Source: Anaerolineae bacterium | Lineage (GTDB): Bacteria > Chloroflexota > Anaerolineae > 4572-78 > J111 | Assembly: GCA_020433785.1 (NCBI GenBank) | Contig: JAGRCC010000104.1 | Span: 1 to 8,865, forward strand | Direction: 5' to 3' | Length of the DNA stretch: 8,865 nucleotides | In this document: in pieces, positions 1 to 6,426 of the stretch | Layout of the letters: every line of letters begins with the position of its first letter | How positions within the stretch are numbered: the first letter of the stretch is position 1 | Translations under genes and position numbers: made by a program | The notes under the pieces: model-generated | The model's input: the letters and a program-made list of their open reading frames with translations, nothing else | Told to the model about the DNA's origin: nothing | Database searches by the model: none

Positions 1-245
<245 letters not shown>

Positions 246-254
246 GATCGAGGT

Positions 255-1184
255 ATGCCGCACAAAAAACGCGCCCCGCGCAATCGAACGCTAATCCTGA
301 CCGAGGAGGACCGCACCCGCTACCGACCCCGGCTAAGTCAGCTCCAGGGACCGGCCACTATAGACACGGTCCTCAACCAAACCATTCATCAAAATCTATT
401 CGAAGCGCTCGACCACCTGCCGGCGCATTTTGTTGACCTGTTGTTCATCGACCCGCCCTACAACCTGACCAAATCGTTTAACGGACGCACCTTCAACCGG
501 ATGGCGCTGGCCGATTACGAAACCTGGATCGAGTCGTGGCTGGTTCCGCTGAGCCAAACGCTCAAGCCTACGGCCTCGATTTATTTATGCGGCGACTGGC
601 AGTCGTCTGCGGCGCTGCACCGGGTGGCGGAAAAATATTTTGTCATCCAAAACCGCATCACCTGGGAGCGTGAAAAAGGGCGGGGGGCCAAAACCAACTG
701 GAAAAACGCGTCCGAGGATATCTGGTTTTGCACGATGTCTAAGGAGTACACTTTCAACTTAGAGGCCATTAAGCTCAAGCGGCGGGTCATCGCCCCTTAC
801 ACGCACGATGGTCAACCCAAAGATTGGCAGGAGTCGGACCAGGGCCGGTTCCGCTTGACCCACCCCTCAAATCTATGGACCGATTTGAGCGTGCCGTTCT
901 GGTCGATGCCGGAGAATACCGATCACCCCACCCAAAAGCCGGAAAAGCTGCTGGCCAAGATTATTCTAGCCAGTTCTAACCCCGGCGAGGTCGTATTCGA
1001 TCCGTTTTTGGGGTCAGGCACAACGTCGGTGGTGGCCAAAAAATTGGGGCGGCAGTACGTCGGCATCGAGATCGACGAGACCTACTGCTGTCTGGCCGAA
1101 AAGCGTCTGGCTCTGGCCGAACTAGAGCCGAAAATTCAAGGCTACGAAGACGGCGTATTTTGGGAAAGAAATAGTAAACTCTAG
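255..1184 (+). CDS. Beta-class site-specific DNA methyltransferase (N6-adenine or N4-cytosine)
   Basis: This 309-residue protein should transfer a methyl group from S-adenosylmethionine to an exocyclic amino group in DNA. The catalytic motif IV is D66-P-P-Y69 (FIDPPYN) and precedes the AdoMet-binding motif I, FDPFLGSGT at 248-256. That order (IV, target recognition, I) defines the beta class, which includes CcrM and YhdJ. HPTQKPE at 224-230 is the usual block before motif I. Residues 130-220 (ITWEREKGRGAKTNWKN, SEDIWFC, FWSMPENTD) are the likely target-recognition region; the target sequence cannot be read from it. Residues 1-33 are basic and poorly conserved-looking. The start ATG follows GAGG by one base, so translation probably couples to lysY, whose stop is 9 bp upstream. 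No restriction endonuclease gene is adjacent, so it behaves as an orphan enzyme here. The odd point is its place between lysY and lysZ. Confidence 0.92.
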   Translation: MPHKKRAPRNRTLILTEEDRTRYRPRLSQLQGPATIDTVLNQTIHQNLFEALDHLPAHFVDLLFIDPPYNLTKSFNGRTFNRMALADYETWIESWLVPLSQTLKPTASIYLCGDWQSSAALHRVAEKYFVIQNRITWEREKGRGAKTNWKNASEDIWFCTMSKEYTFNLEAIKLKRRVIAPYTHDGQPKDWQESDQGRFRLTHPSNLWTDLSVPFWSMPENTDHPTQKPEKLLAKIILASSNPGEVVFDPFLGSGTTSVVAKKLGRQYVGIEIDETYCCLAEKRLALAELEPKIQGYEDGVFWERNSKL

Positions 1185-1197
1185 AGGGGAAAACATC

Positions 1198-2004
1198 ATG
1201 ATTGTCCTAAAAATCGGCGGCAGCGAAGGCATCGACTACGACCTGATCGCCGACGACATTGCCGCTGTAGTGAACGAGGGTACGCCGCTGATTGTGGTGC
1301 ATGGCGGATCGGCCTTAACCAATAAAGTGGCCGAGCAGTTAGGCCACCCGCCGGAGTTCGTCACCTCGGCCAGCGGTTTTAGCTCACGCCGCACCGACCG
1401 TCGCACACTAGAAATCTTCGAGATGGTTTACTGCGGCCAGGTCAATAAGGGCCTGGTTGAAAAATTACAGCGACGCGGCGTCAAGGCCATCGGCTTAAGC
1501 GGTATCGACGGCCGCATTTGGGAAGGCAAACGCAAGGACACGATTACCGTCATCCACAAAGGCCGCAAGCGGGTTATCCGCGACGACTACACCGGCAAAG
1601 TGGAAAACGTCAACACCGGTCTGCTGCAAACCCTGATCGATCAGGGCTACTTGCCGGTCTTGACCCCGCCGGCCATTAGCTATGAGGGCGACGCGATTAA
1701 TGTCGATGGCGATCGGGCGGCGGCGGCGACGGCGGCGGCGTTTCAGGCCGAGGCGCTGATCATCCTCAGCAACGTACCCGGCCTGCTGGAAAAGTTTCCC
1801 GACGAGTCGACGCTCATTCGCCACATTCCCAAAGCCAAGATCGATCAATTTATGAGCGTGGCCGAGGATCGTATGAAAAAGAAGGTGATGGGCGCGCAGG
1901 AAGCGCTAGCCGAAGGCATCGGCCGGATCGTTTTTGCCGACGGCCGAGTCGAGCAGCCGCTGCAGCGAGCCATCGCCGGCGAAGGCACGGTCATTGGCGG
2001 ATAA
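1198..2004 (+). CDS. lysZ: [LysW]-aminoadipate/glutamate kinase LysZ
   Basis: This 268-residue amino-acid kinase phosphorylates the side-chain carboxyl of alpha-aminoadipate (or glutamate) attached to the carrier LysW, making the substrate of LysY. The N-terminal phosphate-binding segment is K5-I-G-G-S9, with a second glycine loop VHGGS at 34-38. HGGS rather than HGGG, together with SGFSSRRTDR at 59-68, points to LysZ instead of the free-substrate kinase ArgB. Later motifs are VENVNT (135-140), INVDGDRAA (167-175), which holds catalytic aspartates, and the lysine-rich RMKKKV (225-230). Its length is normal for the family. AGAGGGG lies about 8 bases before the ATG, a good ribosome binding site, and the gap from the methyltransferase is 13 bp. 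Alanines 174-181 are encoded by a nearly pure GCG run at 1717-1740. Whether it serves lysine, arginine or both cannot be told here. Confidence 0.9.
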   Translation: MIVLKIGGSEGIDYDLIADDIAAVVNEGTPLIVVHGGSALTNKVAEQLGHPPEFVTSASGFSSRRTDRRTLEIFEMVYCGQVNKGLVEKLQRRGVKAIGLSGIDGRIWEGKRKDTITVIHKGRKRVIRDDYTGKVENVNTGLLQTLIDQGYLPVLTPPAISYEGDAINVDGDRAAAATAAAFQAEALIILSNVPGLLEKFPDESTLIRHIPKAKIDQFMSVAEDRMKKKVMGAQEALAEGIGRIVFADGRVEQPLQRAIAGEGTVIGG

Positions 2005-2012
2005 ATTAGGAA

Positions 2013-2086
2013 TGATGAATGATGAGTGATGAACAATTCATCATTCATTATTCATTATTCATTATTCATGGGTGATGAGTGATGAA
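2013..2086. repeat. Mirror-arranged heptanucleotide repeat spanning the lysZ-lysJ gap and the lysJ start
   Basis: The intergenic DNA is almost entirely 7-bp units. Three TGATGAA/G units run from 2013 to 2033. After a CAA spacer, the complementary unit follows as TTCATCA at 2037-2043, three exact TTCATTA copies at 2044-2064 and a partial copy to 2069. After GGG, two more TGATGAG/A units occupy 2073-2086. The left arm (2011-2033) pairs with 2037-2059 over 23 positions, 20 Watson-Crick and 3 G-U. The right arm (2073-2086) can also pair with 2037-2050 (12 of 14 plus 2 G-U). The lysJ ATG at 2082 lies in the last unit. The arrangement is seen directly; a regulatory role is inference. Confidence 0.85.
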
Positions 2087-3257
2087 TTACGACGAGATTT
2101 ATGGATTAGAATCAACCTACACCTCCGGCGGGGTGGGGCGAAGACCGGTGGCGCTGGTGAAAGCCCTGGGGGCGCGGCTGTGGGATAGCGAGGGCAACGT
2201 TTATATCGACTGCGCCGGGGCGCAGGGCTGGGCCAATGTGGGGCACAGCCATCCGGTGGTCACACAGGCGATTAAGGCCCAGTTGGACACTTATGTGGCC
2301 GGGCAAGAATCGAGCTACAACGACCAACGCGCCTTATGGATGCGCGATTTGGCCGAGGTGATGCAGACTAGCTTGGGTTGGGACAGTTGTTACATCCATC
2401 CTTCCAACTCCGGCACCGAGGCGATTGAAGCGGCGCTCAAGTTTGCCCGCTACCAGACCGGCCGGCCCAATATTGTGGCGACCATGCGCGGCTTCCACGG
2501 CCGCACAATGGGGTCGCTCAGTGCCACCTGGAACAAAAAGTACCGGGAGCCGTTCGAACCGCTGGTCCCCGGCTTTAACCACGTGCCTTACGATAATATC
2601 GACGCAATGGCCGAAGCTATTGACGACACCACCGCCGCCGTGCTGGTGGAAATCGTGCAAGGGGAGGGCGGGGTCTTCCCCGGCTCCGGCGATTATTTTA
2701 TGGCGCTGCGCCAGTTATGCAGTGAGCGGGGCGCGTTGTTAATCATCGATGAGATTCAGACGGGTGTGGGCCGCACCGGGCGCTGGCTGGCCTGTGAGCA
2801 CTATGCCCTCTCGCCGGATGTGGTCTCGCTGGGCAAATCGATTGGCGGGGGGCTGCCGATGGGCGTCACCGTCTGGCGCAGCGAACTGGGCCAATTCCAA
2901 TCAGGCTTGCACGGCAGCACCTTTGGCGGTAACCCGCTGGTCTGCGCGGCCAGCCGGGCCGTGATCGAAGTGCTGGCCGAAGAACAGCTTCCACAGCGGG
3001 CTGAGTTGCTCGGCGCTTGGACTCGAGACGCTTTGGAATCCCTTTCGGCCCGCAAAATTCGTGAAGTACGCGGTCTGGGGCTGATGATTGGTGTCGAACT
3101 GCGCACGAAAGTGACGCCGGTGTTGCAGCAGTTGATGGAGCGGGGCGTGTGGGCCTTACCGGCCGGGTTGAATGTGCTGCGACTGCTGCCGCCGCTGGTC
3201 ATCGACCAGAGCGACCTGGAACAGGTGGTTAAGGTCATCGATGAGGTATTGACCTAA
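2082..3257 (+). CDS. lysJ: [LysW]-lysine/ornithine aminotransferase LysJ (class III, PLP-dependent)
   Basis: This enzyme should transfer an amino group from glutamate to a LysW-bound semialdehyde, giving LysW-lysine or LysW-ornithine. With start at ATG 2082 it has 391 residues, normal for acetylornithine/LysJ aminotransferases. Visible motifs are NSGTEAIEAALKFAR (109-123) for cofactor phosphate, RGFHGRTMGSLSATW (136-150), EIVQGEGG (190-197), IIDEIQTGVGRTGR (221-234) with D223 facing the PLP ring nitrogen, and LGKSIGGGLPMG (250-261) where K252 binds PLP. GSTFGGNPL (278-286) completes the active site. A GTG at 2079 could start one codon earlier, but GGTGAT at 2071-2076 is five bases before the ATG, a better distance. 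An in-frame TGA at 2076-2078 excludes earlier starts. It is separated from lysZ by a heptamer repeat and ends 5 bp from a convergent gene. Confidence 0.9.
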   Translation: MNYDEIYGLESTYTSGGVGRRPVALVKALGARLWDSEGNVYIDCAGAQGWANVGHSHPVVTQAIKAQLDTYVAGQESSYNDQRALWMRDLAEVMQTSLGWDSCYIHPSNSGTEAIEAALKFARYQTGRPNIVATMRGFHGRTMGSLSATWNKKYREPFEPLVPGFNHVPYDNIDAMAEAIDDTTAAVLVEIVQGEGGVFPGSGDYFMALRQLCSERGALLIIDEIQTGVGRTGRWLACEHYALSPDVVSLGKSIGGGLPMGVTVWRSELGQFQSGLHGSTFGGNPLVCAASRAVIEVLAEEQLPQRAELLGAWTRDALESLSARKIREVRGLGLMIGVELRTKVTPVLQQLMERGVWALPAGLNVLRLLPPLVIDQSDLEQVVKVIDEVLT

Positions 3258-3262
3258 AGACG

Positions 3263-3901
3263 TCACCCCAGACCGGCCTCTCTGGCCTTGACAATGGCGT
3301 GGCCGCGATCAGCTACCTGGAGCTTGCTGAAGATGTTCGAGACGTGATTGCGCACGGTTTTGGGGCTGAGTACAAAGGCCTCGGCGATTTCAATATTGCT
3401 GTAGCCCTGCGCCATCAAACTCAGCACTTCCCGCTCGCGGTCGGTGAGCTCCGGAAACGGTTCGGGTTGGCTTGAGGGCCGGCTGAAGAAGTTGATCAGC
3501 CGGCGGGCGATGGCCGGCCCGAACAGGGCCTCGCCCCGGGCTACCGCCTCGATGGCATGTCGGATTTCAACCTGGTCCGCCCCCTTGAGAATGTAACCCC
3601 GCGCCCCAACCCGCATGGCGGCGAAGACGGAGTCGTCATCTTCAAACATGGTCAACATCAAAATCCCAATCGTCGGGTGTGTTCGTAAAATTTGACGGCT
3701 GGCCTCGATGCCGTTCATACCGGGCATTAGGATATCCATCAGGATTACGTCCGGGTGCAGCGCCTCAGTTTGAGCTACGGCCTCCGCGCCGCCGCCGGCT
3801 TCACCAACCACCTTAACCCCTGGCAGCGAGTCCAATAAGGCCCTGACGCCATCGCGGAACAAGGGATGGTCGTCGACAATTAACACTCGAATGATATCCA
3901 T
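3263..3901 (-). CDS. NarL/LuxR-family response regulator
   Basis: This 212-residue cytoplasmic regulator has an N-terminal receiver and a C-terminal DNA-binding helix-turn-helix. The receiver shows the acidic pair D10-D11 (LIVDDHPLF), phosphoacceptor D56 in VILMDILMPGMNG, switch threonine T84 and lysine K106 (GYILKGAD). Residues about 152-209 form a LuxR-type output domain (LTDREREVLSLMAQGYSNIEIA, then SPKTVRNHVSNIFSKL). All key receiver residues are present, so it should be phosphorylatable. ATG at 3901 is preferred to TTG one codon upstream because AGGAG is six bases before the ATG. The histidine kinase gene ends 9 bp upstream, and its C-terminal codons overlap this ribosome binding site region. 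The pair is very likely cognate. Its targets are unknown; the inverted repeat at 5700-5728 is a candidate. Confidence 0.93.
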   Translation of the reverse strand: MDIIRVLIVDDHPLFRDGVRALLDSLPGVKVVGEAGGGAEAVAQTEALHPDVILMDILMPGMNGIEASRQILRTHPTIGILMLTMFEDDDSVFAAMRVGARGYILKGADQVEIRHAIEAVARGEALFGPAIARRLINFFSRPSSQPEPFPELTDREREVLSLMAQGYSNIEIAEAFVLSPKTVRNHVSNIFSKLQVADRGHAIVKAREAGLG

Positions 3902-3910
3902 CAAGCTCTC

Positions 3911-5155
3911 CTAATGAGATGTATCCATGGTCGTTCGCAGCGGGAGCTGTACGCGCAGGCGAACACCTTGCCCCGGCGTCGAGTCAATCAGACAGCACCC
4001 GCCTAATTGCGCTGTGCGGTTTTGCATCGAACTTAAACCCACACCATTACGGTAATGCGGCGGCAGTCCGCGCCCATCATCATTGATTTCTAAATTGAGC
4101 GCGGCGTCTAACTGGAGCTTAATAGTACAGCGCCGGGCGTGGGCGTGGGCAACCACGTTGGTTAAGGCCTCCTGGGCAATCCGGTAGACGGCCACTTCGA
4201 TGGCTGCCGGTAAATTGGGCGCCGCTTCGGGGGCGTCCAAGGAGATGTCCAGGCCATTATGAAAATTATCGACTAAGGCCTGCAGCGCTCCAACCAGTCC
4301 CAGCTGCTCTAATACCGGCGGGCGTAATTCATACACCAACCGCCGCACATCAACGATGGTGGTTTGTATTTGGCTTTTGATGTCGCGAAGCAGAGTTTCA
4401 ACAGCGGGCGAGTCATTCCCGAGCAAATTGCGGGCCGCATCGAGTTTAAGGGTCATGCTGGCCAAGGTTGGCCCCAGCCCATCGTGTAGATCGCGCTGTA
4501 ACCGGCGGCGCTCTTCTTCACGAGCGGTAACGATTCGCTCCCGCGAGCGCTGCAAATCCAGCGTCAACTGCACTCCGTGGGCGGCAACACCGGCTTGATA
4601 GGCCAGACTTTGTAGTAAGCGCCAGTCGGCCGGGGTAAACGACTCGCCGGGGGCGCGAGGGGCCAGGTGCAAATGGCCGATGGTTTCGGATTGGTAGACC
4701 AGCGGCAGAACAGCCACATAGTCTGGCGGCAATCCATAAGCCGCCGCAACCACCGGCTCTTCATCCTGGTTCAAGGTAATGGCCGCATAGGGCAGCTTGA
4801 GCGCCTGCGCCACGGTTTCAACGATGGTCGGTAAGACGGCTTCGGGGGCCAGGGCTGCTTCCAATCGCTCACCCAACCGGGCCAAAACGGCGTAGGGGTC
4901 TGAGCGATCGCCGTACATCAGCCGGTCGATCGCCTGCTGCACCGAGTAACGCAGCGGCTGAAAAGCGACCGCCACCAGCACTGTGATCAATAGCGACACC
5001 GTTAGATTGCCGGTTTCCAACTCAAACAGCAGCCCTAGACCGGTCACGATAAAAATGTACAGCCCGGCAATAATCGCCGTTAATGTCCCGTAGACCAGGG
5101 TCCGGTTGACCACTAAACCCACATTGAAAACCCGGAATCGCGCCATGGTAACCAT
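3911..5155 (-). CDS. Membrane-bound sensor histidine kinase, HisKA_3 (NarX/DesK) type
   Basis: The 414-residue protein begins with two predicted membrane helices (about 17-42 and 49-66), then a linker, a GAF-like sensor region (about 86-195) and a HisKA_3 dimerisation domain. The phosphorylated histidine is H224 in RRLQRDLHDGLGPTLASM. The ATPase domain has the N-box QEALTNVVAHA (328-338), DDGRGLPP (359-366) and GVGLSSM (371-377). It should autophosphorylate and pass phosphate to the NarL-type regulator directly downstream. The opening VNRTLVYGTLTAIIAGLY and FQPLRYSVQQAIDRLMYG resemble the last part of a longer multi-helix sensor module seen in related kinases, from memory, so the N-terminus appears short. 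No Shine-Dalgarno is clear before ATG 5155. The upstream stop is only 4 bp away, suggesting translational coupling. ATG at 5146 is an alternative start. Confidence 0.92.
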   Translation of the reverse strand: MVTMARFRVFNVGLVVNRTLVYGTLTAIIAGLYIFIVTGLGLLFELETGNLTVSLLITVLVAVAFQPLRYSVQQAIDRLMYGDRSDPYAVLARLGERLEAALAPEAVLPTIVETVAQALKLPYAAITLNQDEEPVVAAAYGLPPDYVAVLPLVYQSETIGHLHLAPRAPGESFTPADWRLLQSLAYQAGVAAHGVQLTLDLQRSRERIVTAREEERRRLQRDLHDGLGPTLASMTLKLDAARNLLGNDSPAVETLLRDIKSQIQTTIVDVRRLVYELRPPVLEQLGLVGALQALVDNFHNGLDISLDAPEAAPNLPAAIEVAVYRIAQEALTNVVAHAHARRCTIKLQLDAALNLEINDDGRGLPPHYRNGVGLSSMQNRTAQLGGCCLIDSTPGQGVRLRVQLPLRTTMDTSH

Positions 5156-5159
5156 CGTT

Positions 5160-5639
5160 CTATACGGTCGGCGCAGATACCGGCTCGTTTAGCCAGGCCA
5201 GCGTTCCATTCAAGTCCCCACCCGGTCCGGTATCGATCTCAAAACGGACAATTTTTTCGTGCCGGACGGTGGCTACACTATAGGTAATCGGCCAAAGCCG
5301 GGCCCGTCCGGTCGGTTCAATGGGCAAGAGGGGGAGGCCCAACATGCTGGGGTCAAATCGGCCGGTGTGGGTGGCTCTAATCCGGCAGGTCAGGTAAAGA
5401 TCGTGTCCATGCCGTTCGAGTTCGGTGACATTAAATTTCCAATTAGGAAAGGCCTCATTATAAATCCGTTGAAACATCACAAACGAAGCTCGGTCAAGTG
5501 GTTGGTCGGTCCAACCGGTTAGCTCAAAATGATTGTCCAGCAAAGCCGCTGTGGTCGATAAACTACCTCGTTCCCAGGCCGTCAAAAATTTCAGGACCGT
5601 TTTTTCGATATTCATTGCATTTACGGGTAAAGCTCTCAT
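5160..5639 (-). CDS. SnoaL-like / NTF2-like protein (ester cyclase family)
   Basis: This 159-residue cytoplasmic protein has the SnoaL/NTF2-like pattern: an N-terminal helix (EKTVLKFLTAWERGSLSTTAALL), a strand with an acidic or polar pocket (HFELTGW), FPNWKFNVTELERHGHDLYLT (64-84), THTGRF (90-95) and PTGRARLWPITYSVATVRHEKIV (109-131). These cone-shaped folds bind small hydrophobic ligands or catalyse cyclisation and isomerisation; the reaction cannot be predicted. ATG 5639 is chosen because GGAG lies 10 bases upstream; ATG 5615 (M9) is possible, as similarity seems to begin there, but it has no clear ribosome binding site. It is the first gene of an operon with the kinase (4-bp gap) and response regulator, so a role as ligand sensor or accessory for the kinase is plausible inference. 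No signal peptide is visible. Confidence 0.82.
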   Translation of the reverse strand: MRALPVNAMNIEKTVLKFLTAWERGSLSTTAALLDNHFELTGWTDQPLDRASFVMFQRIYNEAFPNWKFNVTELERHGHDLYLTCRIRATHTGRFDPSMLGLPLLPIEPTGRARLWPITYSVATVRHEKIVRFEIDTGPGGDLNGTLAWLNEPVSAPTV

Positions 5640-5699
5640 AGGTCAGCGTCTCCTGTAGGGTATTATTGGAACTATTTAACTCCAGCATACTTTACCTAC

Positions 5700-5728
5700 T
5701 GTCCCGCTGTCTTGGGACAAATGTCCCG
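5700..5728 (-). promoter_or_regulatory. Candidate 7-2-7 operator with an additional half-site upstream of the two-component operon
   Basis: GGGACA-AA-TGTCCC at 5714-5727 is a perfect inverted repeat with a 2-bp centre. Written as heptamers it is TGGGACA, AA, TGTCCCG. An identical extra TGTCCCG lies at 5700-5706, exactly 22 bp (about two helical turns) from the one at 5722-5728. NarL-family regulators are known to bind paired heptamers in a 7-2-7 arrangement. The site is 61-89 bp before the first start codon of the SnoaL-kinase-regulator operon, a position suited to activation. Autoregulation by the NarL-type regulator is inference. Confidence 0.5.
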
Positions 5729-5920
5729 ATGGGGTTGGGAAATTTAGACCGCGTTTAGTCTCAGTATATGCATGTCTCTGGCCTGACCGCATCAGCCAAA
5801 AGGAGGAAAACTAGATCAGACTTTTGATGGAGATCGATCAACTTCCCGACTCGATTAGGACGCCGGTCCCAAGACGGCAGGACGGTTGAAGTGGTAAAAT
5901 GGGGTTACAAATGTAATGAG

Positions 5921-5934
5921 TGGAGATTGGAGAT
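5921..5934 (+). repeat. Tandem TGGAGAT pair supplying the ribosome binding site of the winged-helix gene
   Basis: Two exact adjacent copies of TGGAGAT occupy 5921-5927 and 5928-5934. The second GGAG (5929-5932) ends ten bases before ATG 5943 and is the only reasonable Shine-Dalgarno. A third GGAGAT occurs at about 5829. The 7-bp period matches the repeat at 2013-2086. Confidence 0.55.
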
Positions 5935-5942
5935 AATAACGT

Positions 5943-6266
5943 ATGAATACTCTAGCGCGATGGCAGATCGACTCATCGCAAAAACTCTACTTCCTGCTTT
6001 TTCTGCATAACCATCCCCAGTTAAAAGGAACCGGCCAGGAATTAGCCGAACATGCTTTTCTGGGCGACACCCCGCAGACCGACCGCATCATTGCCGATTT
6101 ACAACAAATGGGGTTATTGGATCGTGAAGATAACAGCTACAGGCTGCGAGAAACCCCGGAAATCAAAGCCGAGTTGCAGGCGTTGGCCTACGCTTTCGAA
6201 CAACCGCTCAGCCGGCAAAGGCTGCTCGAAACCGTCAAGCATCGGGGACATTTTATACAGCATTAG
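5943..6266 (+). CDS. Small winged-helix-like protein of unknown function
   Basis: I do not recognise a named family. The 107-residue protein is soluble, with no signal peptide or membrane segment. Residues about 12-68 look like a winged helix: a first helix (SQKLYFLLFLHNHP), a second (GTGQELAEHAFL), a likely recognition helix (TPQTDRIIADLQQMGLLDRE) and a short hairpin wing (NSYRL). This resembles MarR- or Rrf2-like DNA-binding domains, where GLLxRxxxxYRL is typical at the end of the recognition helix and wing. Residues 70-107 form an acidic-to-basic helical tail (IKAELQALAYAFEQPLSRQRLLETVKHR) that could dimerise. No metal- or cluster-binding cysteines are present. GGAG in a TGGAGAT repeat precedes the ATG by 10 bases. 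It diverges from the SnoaL operon and converges on the iron permease. Role as a transcriptional regulator is inference. Confidence 0.7.
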   Translation: MNTLARWQIDSSQKLYFLLFLHNHPQLKGTGQELAEHAFLGDTPQTDRIIADLQQMGLLDREDNSYRLRETPEIKAELQALAYAFEQPLSRQRLLETVKHRGHFIQH

Positions 6267-6268
6267 CC

Positions 6269-6303
6269 GGCTTGGGTGAAGGGTCTGAAGCCCCAGATTT
6301 TTC
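6269..6303 (+). terminator. Weak candidate intrinsic terminator after the winged-helix gene
   Basis: Just after the stop codon, GGCTT (6269-6273) can pair with AAGCC (6288-6292), with GGG/CCC alternatives nearby, and a TTTTT tract follows at 6298-6302. The stem is short and separated from the T tract by five bases, so termination here is uncertain. Confidence 0.3.
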
Positions 6304-6317
6304 ATTTAAACCGACAA

Positions 6318-6397
6318 ACCGCCGACCATCGACGGTTGACGGCCGAATGCAAGCAAAGGAGCTCTTATTCGGCCGTCAACCGTCGGCTAGCGGCGGT
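6318..6397. repeat. Long inverted repeat (80-nt hairpin) between convergent genes
   Basis: The 18-bp arms at 6331-6348 (GACGGTTGACGGCCGAAT) and 6367-6384 are perfectly complementary, and C6330-G6385 extends the stem to 19 bp. After a 5-nt internal loop on each side, ACCGCCG (6318-6324) pairs with CGGCGGT (6391-6397). The apical loop is 18 nt and contains AGGAGCTCTT. It lies between two genes that end toward each other. No T tract follows on either strand in the usual position, so it may be a palindromic repeat element or a bidirectional RNA-end structure instead of a classical terminator. Left-arm sequence shows a 7-bp rhythm (GCCGACC, ATCGACG, GTTGACG, GCCGAAT). Confidence 0.8.
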
Positions 6398-6426
6398 CTT
6401 GGCTAAAATTACGTATAATCCACTCG

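Larger units (their letters stand above)
5640..5942. other. 303-bp divergent intergenic region between the SnoaL operon and the winged-helix gene
   Basis: The left part holds the TGTCCCG inverted repeat (5700-5728). A weak minus-strand -10 candidate, TAATAC, reads from 5665 down to 5660 with no good -35. The middle contains AGGAGG at 5801-5806 with no suitable start nearby. The right part has TTGAAG at 5886-5891 and TGTAAT at 5912-5917, a poor plus-strand promoter because the spacer is 20 bp, and a tandem TGGAGAT pair at 5921-5934. I find no convincing gene or structured RNA. Confidence 0.5.

Noticed and set aside
255..1184. Reading the methyltransferase as part of a restriction-modification or phage-defence system.
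   Set aside because: The flanking genes are biosynthetic and no nuclease, helicase or toxin is visible in the window.
1717..1740. GCG trinucleotide run inside lysZ, a possible slippage or phase-variation tract.
   Set aside because: It encodes an alanine-rich helix normal for this place in the kinase family, and trinucleotide changes would not alter the frame.
2425..2964. Two plus-strand open frames within lysJ in another frame.
   Set aside because: They overlap the conserved aminotransferase gene entirely, and their Arg/Pro/Trp-rich translations are typical of out-of-frame GC-rich DNA.
5827..5889. A 20-codon plus-strand reading frame starting ATG 5827, preceded by AGGAGG at 5801-5806.
   Set aside because: The Shine-Dalgarno-like sequence is about 20 bases from the ATG, too far for initiation, and the short peptide shows no recognisable feature.
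6414..6419. Perfect TATAAT on the plus strand near the end of efeU.
   Set aside because: No -35 element lies 16-18 bp upstream, and downstream is the antisense of efeU with no gene start.
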